Source: Ailanthus altissimus
Lineage: Eukaryota; Streptophyta; Magnoliopsida; Sapindales; Simaroubaceae
DNA length: 64,000 nucleotides
Direction of reading: 5' to 3'
Assembly (NCBI GenBank): GCA_946807835.1
Contig: OX327705.1
Coordinates: 11,128,501 to 11,192,500, forward strand
In this document: in pieces, positions 10,745 through 22,480 of the stretch
Layout: each line of letters begins with the position of its first letter
How positions within the stretch are numbered: position 1 is the stretch's first letter
Notes under the pieces: model-generated
What the model saw: only the letters and a program-made list of their open reading frames with translations
The model's database searches: none
What the model was told of the DNA's origin: nothing
Program-made: the position numbers and the translations under genes

Positions 10745-11528
10745 TCTATCTTCTTTATTACGGGCTGTTATAAACAAGAACTTAAAGAGTTGGGATACTT
10801 GTTTGCCTATTGTAGAGTTTGCATATAACCGTAGTGTGCATGGGGCTACAAAATTTTCACCATTTGAGATTGTGTATGGATTTAATCCATTTGTTTCTAT
10901 TGACCTTGTTCCTATTCCAATTAATGAGAGGACATCTATGGATGGTGTTAAGAAGGCAGAATTGATGAAGAAGCTTCATGAGCAGGTTCGAATTCATATT
11001 GAGGAGAAAACAGCTAGGTATGTTAAGCATGCTAATAAAGGACGAAAAATGATTAGCTTTGAACCTGGTGATCTTGTTTGGATTCATCTTAGCAAGGGAA
11101 GATTTCCTAGCAAACGGAAGTCCAAGCTGATGCCAAGAGTTGATGGACCTTTTCGTATTATAGAGAAGGTAAATAGTAATGCTTACAAAGTTGACCTTCC
11201 TGGTGATTACAATGTTTCAGCCACTTTTAATGTGAAGGACTTATCTCCTTATTTGGAAGATTTAGAAGATTCTGATTTGAGGGCAAATCATTCTCTGCCC
11301 AGGGGTGATGATGTGCATCATGAAGGTTCTAAATCAACTCAAGAAGGCGAGCTGAGCGTAAAGGAGATTTCTGATGGTCCAATAACAAGGGCCAAGGCTA
11401 AACAGCTTCAAAGGGCCATAAGTAGTCAAATTGGAGCTATTGAGGCTTCTATGGGATTAGAAGCTTGCGATCTGAATGGAAATGAGTTAAATGTGTTTAT
11501 TTGTCTTCAATTAGAGATTGGGACGTGA
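10745..11528 (+). pseudogene. A2 integrase C-terminal part and LTR-encoded tail (right piece)
   Basis: Continues the integrase broken at 4537: end of the catalytic helix, the GPF domain ([17 protein letters not shown]) and the LTR-encoded [10 protein letters not shown] tail, with stop at 11526-11528. The piece is open for 241 codons, but its upstream half is elsewhere and carries stops, so the gene is dead. Confidence 0.9.
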
Positions 11529-12016
11529 TTTAAAGGCGTTTGGTGACGTTGGGCTTAAAGCAGCAGCTAAGGGCCTTCTTTCCATGCTATCGGGCTTTAT
11601 TTACTTCTTTTGTTGCTATTTTTATGTATTTGGGCCTTTCTTGAACTTGTTTAGTTTTGTTTTAAAATTGTTAAGTCATATTGGGCTTATTTTGGGCTTT
11701 TTAACTTTATTAGGTAATATTAGGGTTTCCCCTTATTTTGTAAGCCTATATAAGGCATGTTTAAGTCTTATAGAGGCAGTTGCCTCATTTTGGAATTGGA
11801 TGCACGAAAATAGAACTTTTCTCTCTCAAAATTGTCTTCTCAAGTTTTTCAACTCTTGAAGATAGTTGTTAACTTATCACTCTTTGATCCCCAAGAGTGT
11901 GGCGTCAAAACCCTAAATTGATCATTGTGGTGTCCATACAACTTATCAAGGTATCTATTTAGTTTTATCCTCCATCAACTTCAGCATTTAATTTTGTTAT
12001 AAATCAAGGCACATCA
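11309..12016 (+). repeat. A2 3' LTR (708 bp)
   Basis: TGATGTGC to GCACATCA, with a TATATAAGG box and the ACTTATCA / GTGGCGTC block. It is followed by CTGAT, the presumed TSD of A2, whose partner lies upstream of the window. Confidence 0.9.
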
Positions 12017-12094
12017 CTGATTTTAGCCGAAAAGGGAGACATTGAACAAGCATTAGCTTCGGTGGGGTTGTTTTCATGGATTGGGCAAAGCCTG
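12017..12094 (+). pseudogene. Family A-like pol scrap (spacer between protease and RT)
   Basis: Translates in pieces as [15 protein letters not shown] and a shifted version of VFMDWAKP, clearly related to A1 ([15 protein letters not shown]). It is the host sequence into which A2 and then the C element were inserted. Its last five bases, GCCTG (12090-12094), pair imperfectly with GCCTT (22730-22734) after the C element. Confidence 0.75.
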
Positions 12095-12952
12095 TGATGA
12101 AGGCATGACTAACAAATGAAATGCATAACCTATTCAAGCTCCAGTTGGTCCGGTTACAAGTTCTCGAACTAAAAGGTTCAAGAAAACTCTCAATGGACTG
12201 ATTTAAAATATTTTGGCAAAGGTAAATTCATGTGGTGCAAGGAAGATATTCCACGTATTCCACAAAGTTAGATTTTCATGATTCAAGCTTTTGAATAATT
12301 TAGAAGAAATTCCTCAGATCCAAAAGTGGATGGAATTAGAGGAGCTTTCTAAATTGGTGATTATCCAAGTTTGACTCATCAAGTGTTAGAGAATGATGGA
12401 GACAGCAGCACAGCAGCCCATGTGAACAACTCAAGTGTTTAGAAGCTTTTGAGAGCCTAGATTAAACATTTATGATAGTAGTTGTAATATTTGAAATAAA
12501 GCATTAGTTGTTGGTGGTTAGTAGTTAGTTAAATTCTGCAGTTGCATTTATTGTTGTAATTGCAAAGTTTAAAAAAGCTAGTTTAAAGCCTTGTTGGTAG
12601 TAGTTGGTAGTTACTAGTTTTTAAGTTGTCATTCACTATTGTAATAAATGCTAGTATCCCAAATGTTCACTATAAATACAGGAGGGATGATAGGAAAGCA
12701 TTCAGCAATTTGATTAAGAAAATTCTCTTTAGTTCTTTTAGAACTCTTTGAATTTATTAGAATAATTTCCGTGGCGTTCTCCTTCGACTTATCAATCAAT
12801 CATTCCATAATTGATTGTGGCATATTTATTATACCAAGGTTCTTGCTTCAATATAAGCAACGGGTCACGGTTTCATACAAATCTATTTCTAGACGATCTT
12901 GGAGTCCTTCTTGATCCACAACTTTATCAAGTTCTTGACGTGAATCGTATCA
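12095..12952 (+). repeat. C 5' LTR (858 bp)
   Basis: Starts TGATGAAGGC and ends CGTATCA, immediately before a primer site. Near the start it encodes a GPVTSSRTKRFKKTLNGLI stretch, related to the LTR-encoded tails of A and B. It has a CTATAAATACA box near 12671 and GTGGCGTTC...GACTTATCA near 12771-12793. Confidence 0.8.
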
Positions 12953-12954
12953 GT

Positions 12955-12966
12955 TGGTATCAGAGT
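12955..12966 (+). other. C primer binding site
   Basis: TTGGTATCAGAG follows the LTR end by one or two bases. It is an initiator-Met tRNA type site, slightly degraded after the first 12 bases. Confidence 0.75.
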
Positions 12967-13408
12967 TTGGCAGTAGTTATAGGTTTGCCTATCTTTATAT
13001 TTTAAAAAAATTAAAAGGGAAGGAAATATTACGATTCAACTCTTGTAATTCTTATTTCAATTTTACATCTTAAGTTCCTTTTTGATTCCACAATTCCGAA
13101 TTCCTTACTCCAAAAACAAATCCATGACACAGCCTTGTTTTTCTAAGCCTTTAAATTCGAATTTCTCTTGGTGAGTTCTTAGAGAATTGTTGCTAGAAAT
13201 TGTGATATTTTTTGATTAGTTTGATAAGAACCTATAGAGGATTACTATGAGTGGAAAAAGGCAAGAGTGGTGAGTAAATAAGAGGGTAAAAGCCAATCTA
13301 TCTTTGTGTAAAACACGAGTGAAAGTTGAGTGGATCATTCTTTGAGTGAAACACGTGAGCGAGTGTGTGAGGTTGCTTTTTTTTTTCTAACTTTTTTTTG
13401 CAGTAAAC
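12967..13408 (+). other. C untranslated leader with splice-acceptor-like end
   Basis: No coding content. It ends in CTAAC, a T-run and TTGCAG about six bases before the gag ATG, which resembles a plant branch point plus 3' splice site. A donor-like GGTGAGTAAA lies near 13268-13277. Confidence 0.5.
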
Positions 13409-13561
13409 ATGTCAAACAACAAGAACAAAAATACTTTAAAAAATGCATCAGAAGAGCTTAATCCAAAATTTTTCATGAAAGCTATATTGGGTAAGATTAG
13501 GAGAGTATTGAAAATGGAGATGGAACAAATTCATGAATATATAGATCGGGTGGAGAATGCA

Positions 13562-14397
13562 TGATGTGCATCATGAAGGTTCTAAATCAACTCAAGAAGG
13601 TGAGCTGAGCGTAAAAGAGGTTTCAGATGTTCCAATAACAAGGGCTAAGGCCAAACAGCTTCAAAGGGCCATAAGTAGTCAAATTGGAGCTATTGAAGCT
13701 TCTATGAGATTAGAAGCTTGCGATTTGAATGGAAATGAGCTTGATCCAAAGTTTCTCATGAAAGCTATATTTGTCTTCAATTAGAGATTGGGACGTGATT
13801 TAGAGACGTTTGGTGACGTTGGGCTTAAGGAAGCAGCTGGGGGGCTTTCTTTCCATGCTATTAGGCTTAAGTTGCTTCTTATGTTACTATTTTTATATAT
13901 TTGGGCCATTTTAAACTTGTTTAGCTTTATTTTAAATGGTTAAGTCAGATTGGGCTTATTTTGGGCTTTTTAAGTTCATTAGATAATATTAGGGTTTCCC
14001 CTTATTTTGTAAGCCTATATAAGGCATCTTAAAGTCTTACAGAGGTAGTTGCCTCATTTTTTAATTTCATGCACGAAAAAGAAGAACTTTTTCTCTCAAA
14101 ATTTATCTTCTCAAGTTTTCCAGCTCCTGAAGATAGCTATTGACTTATCACTCTTTGATCACCAAGAGTGTGACGTCCTTTGACTTATCACTCTTTGATC
14201 ACCAAGAGTGTGACGTCCTTTGACTTATCAAGGCTTCTTTTTAGTTCTATCCCCCATCTGATTTTTATCATTTACTTGTTACAATTCAGCCTAAAAAACT
14301 TAAAGAAAAGACGAACAAAATCAAACAACCACCTTATCTTAAAAATCAGTTTATTTTTTTTCTCTGAATAATCAAATTTGAAGATCAGGGCACATCA
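13562..14397 (+). repeat. A' solo LTR in C gag (836 bp)
   Basis: Starts TGATGTGC and ends GGCACATCA; flanks ATGCA (13557-13561) and ATTCA (14398-14402) match at 4 of 5. No internal A sequence is attached, so it is a solo LTR. Compared with A it carries an extra block of roughly 100 bases near the 3' end, shared with the solo LTR at 54014-54789. It also has an exact 40-bp tandem duplication (14141-14220) and a foreign 28-base patch at 13742-13769. Confidence 0.85.
14141..14220 (+). repeat. Exact 40-bp tandem duplication in A' LTR
   Basis: 14141-14180 and 14181-14220 are identical. Each starts TGACTTATCACTC and ends GACGTCCTT, and a third partial copy (TGACTTATCAAGG) follows. The unit covers the ACTTATCA / GTGGCGTC block discussed in the findings. 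Confidence 0.9.
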
Positions 14398-15745
14398 ATT
14401 CATGTTTAGAGCAGCCAAAAAATAATCCTAAATTGCATAGGAGAGGGAGACTTCAAACTAGGGAAGTGAGATTTGAAGCTGAAGAGTGTTATGGGGAGGG
14501 TTTTAATATAAAAGATGACTAGATTCAATTGCTGGCATTATGAGATATGGTGGGCGGTTTAGAGAAGCTAGGAATCGGGAAGATAATAACTTGGGTAGTA
14601 TTAAGATGAAAATTCCATCATTTCAAAGCAAAAATGATCCAGAAGCCTATTTTGAGTGGAAGAAAAAGTTAGAATTAGTATTTGATTGTGATAATTATTC
14701 CAAGCTTAAAAACGGAAAACTTGCAGCCATTGAATTTTCTGATTATGCGATTGTTTGGTGAGATCAACTAGTATTAAATAGGAAAATAAATAGAGAGTGT
14801 CCAATAGAGACTTGGGAGGAAATGAAAACCGAGATGAGAAGACGATTTGTTCTAAGCCATTACTACCGCGAGTTTTACCAAAAATAGCAGTGTCTTACAG
14901 AAGTTAATCGAAGTGTGGAGGATTATTATAAGGAGATGGAAATCGCTATGATTAGAGCGAATGTAGAGAAAGACCGAGAGGCCACTATGGCTAGGTTTTT
15001 GGTTGGTTTGAACAGGAAAATTGCTAATTTGGTAGAATTGTAACATTATGTGGAGTTAGAAGATATGGTGCACATGGCTATCAAGATTGAGAACCAACTC
15101 AAAAGGAGGAGCAATAGTTCATGACAAAATCCTAGCTCGGGTACATCTTGGAGGCCAAATTATATGAAGAAAGAAGAGAAGCAAGCCACTGCCAAGCCCA
15201 AAATTAAGCAAAAACAAAATGACTAACCATGGATATCAAGGTGAACCTAATTCTTCCACCACTCTAAATTGAGATATTAAGTGTTTCAAATGCCAAGGTA
15301 GGGGTCACATAGTGAGCTAATGTCCAAACAAAGTAGTTATGATGTTGCGAGCTTATGGTGAAATTGAATTCGATGATGAAGATGTCACCAAATTTATGCC
15401 ACCATTGGAGGATGTGGATGATGAGAAATACGCTATGCAAGGTGAATTTTTGGTTGCAAGAAGAGTTCTAAGAATGCAAGTCAAAGAAGATGATGAAGTA
15501 AGAAAACATCTTTCATACTAGGTGCCACATGCAAAACAAGGTATGTAGTGTGATTATTGACAGAGACAGTTATACTAATGTTGCTAACACTATGATGGTG
15601 GAGAAATTAGGGCTGCCAACAATTAAACATCATCGAACTTACAAATTGCAATGGCTAAATGACAGTGGAGAGGTGAGAGTTACTAAACATGTGTTATTTT
15701 CCTTCTGAATTGAAAAATACAAAGATGAAGTTCTATGTGATGCAG

Positions 15746-16148
15746 AAATGGGGGATAGCAGCACAACAGCCTACAACTACATTTATTAGTTTAATAATTA
15801 GTTTTGAAGTAAAATTCATTATTGATAGTTGTTAGTAGTTTTCATTAATTGTATTGTAATAAGTGCTGGTATCTAAATGCCGTAGTTGTTGGTATTAGTT
15901 GGTAGTTAGTAGTTGTAAGTTATCATTAATTATTGTAATAAATGCTAGAAATCTCAATAGGTCTCTATAAATACATGAGAGATGAGGGGCAAATCATTCA
16001 GACTTTGAAATTTCAGAAATCAAATATTTAGAAACTTTCCTTTTGAATTGGTATTAAACCATTTTCAATTTGCATTTTTCTTAAACGATATCAACAACTT
16101 TCATCTTCATGAACAAAATCACGATCCATCATCGCTTGTCTTACATCA
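15746..16148 (+). repeat. D 5' LTR (403 bp)
   Basis: The start is mutated to AAATGGGGGA from TGATGGGGGA and the end is TTACATCA. It lacks about 35 bases present near the start of the 3' LTR. A CTCTATAAATACATGAG box lies near 15962. No GPxTR coding stretch is seen at its start. Confidence 0.85.
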
Positions 16149-16150
16149 GG

Positions 16151-16163
16151 TGGTATCAGAGCC
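16151..16163 (+). other. D primer binding site
   Basis: TGGTATCAGAGCC, two bases after the LTR; initiator-Met tRNA type. Confidence 0.85.
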
Positions 16164-16688
16164 TTGTCTTGAGATGGTAGGCCCCAATGACTTGAACAGA
16201 GATCATTTGAATGCGTATGAGCAAACAATGGAAGCACGTATGACAAAATTACAGGAACGCATGGCAGCAATAAGCGAACTGGTTATGAGTTCAATAGTTA
16301 ATGATCCAATACAACAAGAATCAATGGCTGCAAGGAGAAGACCACATAAACAGCCATAATCTGCATTGATATAGGTTAATTTGATGGAAGAAGCTCAAGA
16401 TGAGCTTGAGGTCAGACCATGAACAAGAGGAGCAGCCTTGGGTACACGAAGAAGGCGTAACTGTTTTACACCTCCAGTTGGTGATTTCGGAGAATTTGAT
16501 GGTGAGTTTCTGCCAAGAGGGAGACAACAACGTCAACATGATGACTCTTACAAGGTAAACGTTGATTTGCCTACTTTTAATTTTGCTAGTGATATAGAAT
16601 AATTTTTGGATTTGGAGTATGAGGTAGAAAGCTGCTTTGAAATTTTAAATGTAACTCTAGAATGTAAGGTAGCTTTAGTGGCCTACAA
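16164..16688 (+). pseudogene. D gag N-terminal part, broken
   Basis: Reads from near the primer site as LEMVGPNDLNRDHLN, then EARMTKLQERMAAISEL (helical, likely coiled) and ARRRPHKQP, where a stop follows. The same N-terminus is seen in D2 and I (MAGPNDLNGD). Later text matches gag only in fragments. It is cut at 16688 by the E solo LTR. Confidence 0.7.
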
Positions 16689-17490
16689 TGATGCAGGCTC
16701 AAGTGTTTAGAAAAGATACAACAAGATTGGAAGAATGAAAAACAAACACTTACTTTTATTGAAATAAACTCAAACATTGATAAAGTAAAATTGGTACAAA
16801 ACCAAGCTCACCACGCAAAAGAATTACAATGGGATATAGAATAATTCACCACCCAAAGAATCTTACAAGAGATACAGAACTCTCAAACTCACTACTCTAA
16901 GGAATCCACCCAAGAGATACAGAGTTAAATGTAGAAACTCTCATAAGAGAACTCTCACACATACAAGTATTTTCAAATTCACTCTCTGCCCCTCTCCTCT
17001 CATCCTTCTTGGTATTTATAGAGAGTTCTTGGGAAGGCTACTGCAAAGCACTTATTACAACATTTAAACTTGGTGATTGGGAGTTGACAAATTTCAAAAG
17101 ACAACAACTACCCCTTACACCAAAAGTCTACAAATATAGCTAATGTAATAAATGAAGTATCAAAATTCAAACATAATATGCTCTAATTCAACAAAGCATG
17201 CCCTTAAGTCTTGGATAGAACCAAAAGTCTTCAATTCTTGCAAGTTATCAAGATTTGGCTCATTTATTAACTGTCTGACCTTCCTTTAGTTATTAAGATT
17301 CAACTTACTCTAGAAAACTTATATTCATGTGCTGTAAAAAAGGATTTAGAATTAGACACATACAATATTCTGGTAGTATGAAGATTACCTAGAAATTCCT
17401 TCCGAAACAGTACCAGATAAATTCCAAATTAACCCTTGAAATTCATTTGGTTCTATTTTTAGCTCCAGGTGATCAAACACTCTTGTGTCA
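16689..17490 (-). repeat. E solo LTR in D gag (802 bp)
   Basis: On the plus strand it runs TGATGCAGGCTC to TCTTGTGTCA with perfect TSDs TACAA (16684-16688 and 17491-17495). Orientation is called minus because TATAAATACC-type boxes read on that strand (near 17015-17030). No internal region is attached. Confidence 0.9.
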
Positions 17491-17495
17491 TACAA

Positions 17496-18836
17496 ACTAC
17501 ATGGGAGTATAGGTGCTTCGTGGCAACGCCATTAAGAAGGTCAAAGATCAAAAGGACTGCCACCTGTCCGTGATTGGCACCAAGTGAAAACACTTTTAAG
17601 GGGGCATTTTCTACCATTGGATTATGAAAAAACTCTCTTCGAACAGTTTCAAAATTGCATCCATAGAACTCATTCTATTTCAGCTTATACAGAAGAGTTT
17701 CTAAGTTTACAAGTTAGGTGCAACTTTACAGAAACGGAGGATCAGCAAGTGGCTAGGTATGACAACGAGTTAAGTGATGGGATCCAAGTTAGGTTGGCCA
17801 TATAACAAATATGGTCAATAGATCAAGCACAAAACTTGCTATTGAGGGCTGAGAGACTAACAAAAACTAGGAGATATCTAAGGGCACCACCTTATTCTAG
17901 AATTAAACCAAATATTAAGCCTACCCATACTACATCTGAGAGCAAGCTTATAGAGTTTAAGGGTAAAGAGGTAAGCAAAATGAAAAATGATACAAAGGGG
18001 AAGGAAATAGTGAATAGTTCAAAGGGTATTATATGTTATAAGTATAATGAGATAGGGCACAGATCTAGTGATTGTCCTAGACACAAATTTGCCAATGTCA
18101 CCAAACGCAAGCCTAAAGAGGACTATGATGAACAAGAAACAGCAGAGGAGAATGGTGACTTCGAAGTAGCTGAAGAAGACGATGAGGAAGTCATATACGT
18201 TGTAAGGAGGCTGCTATACACTCCAAAGCAACCTGATGAAATGCAACGCAAATGTATATTTGAACGTAAATGCACTGTGGCTAACAAAGTGTGTAAAATT
18301 TTGATTGATAGTTGTAGTTGTGAGAACTTGGTTTCACAAAGCCTTGTTGAGCATCTTAAACTTAAAACACAACCACATCCAACCCCGTACAACATTGGTT
18401 GGATAAAGAAGGGACCTAGCATAGAAATTACACAAAAATGCTATTTATCAATATCTTTGTGGAAGACTTACAAATTTAAAGTTCTTTGTGATGTTGTAGA
18501 GATGGATGCATGTCATATGTTACTAGGTAGGCCGTCGCAGTTTGATGTTGATGTAACTCACAAGGGGAGTGACAACATGTATACCTTCACTTGGAATCAC
18601 AAGCAGATAGTTGTGGTTCTAAACCAACAAGAGAACACTTTGCCAAAAGTGGAGGAGAAAACATTATTGTCCATGGATCTTAGAGAGAATGAGTTTATAG
18701 AGGACATGAAAAATACCAAAACCTGTGCTTTTCTAATAGTGAAGGGAATGGAGGAACCCATGCAACCAACACCTAAGGAGGTTCAAGGCTTATTGCCAGA
18801 ATTTGTTGATGTAATGGTAAAACCGACATAGTTGCC
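17496..18836 (+). pseudogene. D gag C-terminal part and protease, broken
   Basis: Gag core remnants (LLRGHFLPLDYEKTLFEQF, SISAYTEEFL), a knuckle CYKYNEIGHRSSDC in which the second Cys has become Tyr (D2 keeps CFKC), an acidic stretch, then protease (ILIDSCSCENLVSQ and CHMLLGRP). A stop ends the frame at 18829-18831. The protease centre reads D-S-C rather than D-S/T-G in both D and D2, so that change may be ancestral to the copies rather than recent damage. Confidence 0.8.
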
Positions 18837-21394
18837 TCCAATGCGAGATATTCAACATCGCATTGATTTTGTTCCTAGAGCTAGCTTGCCAAATCTGCCC
18901 CAGTATCATATGAGTCCAAAAGAACATGAAATCTTGAAGGAGAAGGTGAAGTAGCTGCTACAAAAGGGGCATATACGAGAAAATATTAGTCCTTGTGCTG
19001 TACCTACCTTACTACAAAGAAGGATGGAAGTTGGAGAATGTGTGTGGATAGTCGTGCTATCACAAAAATAACCATAAGGCACCGATTTTCCATCCCTAGA
19101 CTTAAAGAATTGCTTGATCAGTTGAGTGGTGCTAAAGTATTCATCAAGATAGATCTGCGATGTAGATATCACCAAATCAGAATTCGTGTAGAAGACGAAT
19201 GGAATACAGCTTTTTAAAACAAAAGATGGGCTATATGAGTGGCCATTCATGCCTTTTGGGTTGTCTAATGCACCAAGTACATTCATGCACCTTATGACCC
19301 AGGTACTTAAACCTTTTTTATTCCACTTTTTTGTGTCTATTTTGATGATATTTTGATTTATAGTAAGAATATAGAAGAGCACCTTGATCATATTAGGCAA
19401 GTTCTAGTTGTATTGAGAAAGAATGAGCTGTTTGTAAACTTAAAGAAATGTGTATTTTTAACAAATAGACTAGTGTTCCTTAGATTTATTATAAGTAGTG
19501 AGAAAATTCATGTGGATGAAGAAAAGGTGAAAGCTATTGGAGAATGGCCAAAACCGAAGACTATAACTGATGTAAAGAGTTTCCATGGCCTAGTAACTTT
19601 CTATTATAGGTTCGTTAAAATTTTCAGTACCATTATGGCACCCATTACTAATTGCTTGAAGAAAGGATGATTTCAATGGGAAGAAGCTACTGATCGCAGC
19701 TTCAAATTGATCAAGGAAAAATTGACTACAGTACATATTCTATCTCTGCTTTACTTTGCCAAAACTTTCGAGATTGAATGTGATGCAAGAGGGATTGGTA
19801 TAAGAGCTGTTCTTTCACAAGAAAGAAGGCCTATTGCATTCTTTAGCGAGAAGTTAAGTGAAGCAAGACAGAAGTGGTCAACATATCAACAAGAGCTCTA
19901 TGCAGTGTTCCGTGCTCTAAAGACGTAGGAGGCATATCTTTTGCCTAAAGAATTCATTATCTACTCAGGCCACTAATCTCTCAAGCATTTTCGCGGGTAG
20001 AAGCATGTTGATCGTATGCTTTCTAGGTGGGCAACTTATCTTGAAAGATTCAATTATGTCATTGTTCATAATCTGGAATTATTAACCGAGTAGTAGATGC
20101 TCTAAGTCGTCACGTTACTCTACTTCTTATCATTTCTATTAAAGTTTCAGGTTTCAATTAACTCAATAAGCTATATGAGAATGATGAAGATTTTGGTGAT
20201 GTATGGACTAAGGACCTAATGAAACAGCCCTCAGGTGAATATTTGGTCCAAGATAGGTATTTGTTCACAGTGAGCAGATTGTGCATTCCAAGGAGCTCAT
20301 TACATGACAAGTTGCTATGTTAAATGCATTCTAGTGACTTGAGTGGCCATGTGGGTACAAACAAGACCATAGCTGGTTTGGAGGAACGTTACATTGGCCT
20401 TAATTTAAAAGAGATGCTGAAAAGTTTGTGCAAAGGTGTCCAACTTGTCAAATGAGCAAGGGGCAGTCACAAAACATTGGTTTGTACATGCCTTTGCCTA
20501 ATCCTAATGCATCTTGGGATGACATCTCTATGGACTTTGTACTTGGTTTACTAAGGACCCAGAGGGGCAATGATATCGTATTTGTGGTGGTAGATCGATT
20601 TTTCAAAATGTTGCACTTTATTCCATGTCGTAAGACAACAAATGCACATCATGTAGCCAAATTGTTCTTTAAAATAGTTGTTAGTTTGCATGGTGTACAA
20701 CTTTCCATCACTTCAGATAGGGACAACAAATTCTTGGCTGCCTTTTGGCTACCTACATGGAAAAGGTTTGGGACTACATTAAAATTTTCTAGCACAACAC
20801 ATCCCCAAACCAATGGGCAAACAGAAGTGGTAAACCGTTCTTTGGAAAATCTGATTATATGTATATGTGGAAACAATAAAGGACAATGGGACTTTGCTTT
20901 GGCACAAGCTAAGTTTGCTTACAACTTAATCAATCATTCCACCGGAAGAGGTCCTTTCTCTATTATTTATACTAAAATTCCAACGCATGTTGTGGACCTA
21001 GTCAAACTTTCTTCTACTGTAGGTTCTAGTGCAGCTACGTTTGCTTTAGCGGATACCAATTCAAAGATATTCGAAGAGGTGCATCAATCCTTAGAGGAGA
21101 ATAACCTCAAATACAAGGCAGTTGTAGACAAGCACCGAAAATATCAAATGTTTGAGGTGAGGGAATAATGTGATGGTACACTTACGTAAGGAAAGGCTAC
21201 CAGCAGGAGTTCACGGCAAACTAAAGTAGAAACATTATGATCCTTTTAAAGTTTTGAAGAGGATCAATGACAATGCATATGTGATAGACCTACCCGATGA
21301 CATAGGCATATAAAAAACTTTCAATATAGTAGATATCTCTACCTATCATCCTGAAGGCAACCTATATAGTCACTCGAGGACGAGTTTTTTTTTC
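18837..21394 (+). pseudogene. D RT, RNase H and integrase, heavily broken
   Basis: RT ([25 protein letters not shown] with a frame break), RNase H ([14 protein letters not shown]), integrase zinc finger and core ([40 protein letters not shown]), then a C-terminal part (INDNAYVIDLPDDIG). At least eight frame changes or stops are visible. The longest open piece, 20428-21168, covers the integrase core. Confidence 0.85.
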
Positions 21395-21407
21395 AAGTGG
21401 AGGAGAA
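21395..21407 (+). other. D polypurine tract
   Basis: AAGTGGAGGAGAA directly abuts the 3' LTR. This is the expected primer for plus-strand synthesis. Confidence 0.8.
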
Positions 21408-21836
21408 TGATGGGGGACAACAGCATAACAGCCTATGTGGGTAGCCCATGTGATGAGAAACTTCCAAGAGCCTACAACTACATTTATTGGTTTGATAATT
21501 AGTTTTGAAGTAAATTCAATATTAGTAGTTGTTGGTAATTTTCATTAATTGTTTTGTAATAAATTCCGGTATCTAAATCCCTTAGTTGTTTGTAGTTAGT
21601 AGTTGTAAGTTGTCATTAATTGCTGTAATAAATGCTAGAAATTCCAATAGGTCTCTATAAATACATGAGAGATGAGGGGGAAAGTATTCAGACTTTGAAA
21701 TTTCAGAAATCAAATATTTAGAAACTTTTCTTTGAATTGGTATTCTACCATTTTAAATTTGTGTTCTGTTGATCGATATCAACAACTTTCATCTTTGTGA
21801 ACAAAATCACGACCCATCAGTGCTTGTCCTGTGTCA
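21408..21836 (+). repeat. D 3' LTR (429 bp)
   Basis: Starts TGATGGGGGAC and ends CTGTGTCA, followed by the TSD TGTAG and the resumed protease of C. Confidence 0.88.
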
Positions 21837-22480
21837 TGTAGTTCCAATGCATGCTGGACACTTGTTACTAGGCCAGTTAGGGCAAATTGATCGGCGTGTT
21901 AAGCACGATGGCTTCGCCAATAAATATTAGTTTATGTTTAATCAAAAGACAATCACTCTAGTCCCTTTATCACCAAATCAGGTCTATGAAGATCAAAAGA
22001 AAGAGAGTGAGGAAAATTAAAATGAAAATGAAAATCAGAAAGAGAAAAAAAAAAGAGGTCGAGAAAAATGAGAGAATAGCAAACTTCTATGGAAAAATGA
22101 GTGAAATAAAACAAGCGGCGTTTTAAATCAGCCAATAATTATACTTTTATACTAAGAGGCATATTTAAACATTAACCAACTTGACTCGTCTCTGCATAGT
22201 TCAGTTGTTTCTCTTTTGTAGGAGTTTGATGTTGTCTTTCCTAAGGAGATTCCACCTGGTTTGCCTCCTATTCGAGGAATTGAACATCAAATCGATTTTA
22301 TGCTCGGTGCTCCCATTCCGACCAACCAACCTATTGAAGTAATCCCGAGGTGGCAAATGAGCTACAAAAGCATGTTAATGAATTGATGCAAAAGGGAAGG
22401 GAAATTATGAGTCCGTGCGCCGTGCCAGTGATTTTGGTTCCTAAAAAGGATGGATCGTGGAGAATGTTCATTGATTGCCG
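21837..22480 (+). pseudogene. C protease end, charged spacer and RT start, broken
   Basis: Continues C after the D element: VVPMHAGHLLLG, a Lys/Glu-rich spacer (about 21985-22080, like that of B), then [25 protein letters not shown] and the RT start up to the motif corresponding to CVDCRAI. At 22481 RT passes directly into LTR sequence, so most of pol is deleted. Confidence 0.75.

Larger units (their letters stand above)
13409..15740 (+). pseudogene. C gag and protease, broken
   Basis: Starts MSNNKNKN at 13409. It is interrupted by the A' LTR between 13562 and 14397, then continues: gag core (SIKMKIPSFQSKNDPEAYFEW), a stop in place of Trp in IVWWDQ (TGA near 14760), more stops, a CCHC knuckle with a TAA inside it (15283-15323), and protease (IIDRDSYTNVAN, in which the glycine after the aspartate and its neighbour is replaced by Asp). 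The frame stops at the D insertion. It resembles B gag more than A gag. Not functional. Confidence 0.8.
15746..21836 (+). mobile_element. Family D Ty3/gypsy element with both LTRs, decayed
   Basis: LTRs at 15746-16148 and 21408-21836, a primer site, a purine tract, and imperfect TSDs TGCAG (15741-15745) and TGTAG (21837-21841). It interrupts C protease: LCD before it joins VVPMHAGH after it. It contains an E solo LTR (16689-17490). Gag and pol have many stops and frameshifts, so it is an old insertion. Confidence 0.9.
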
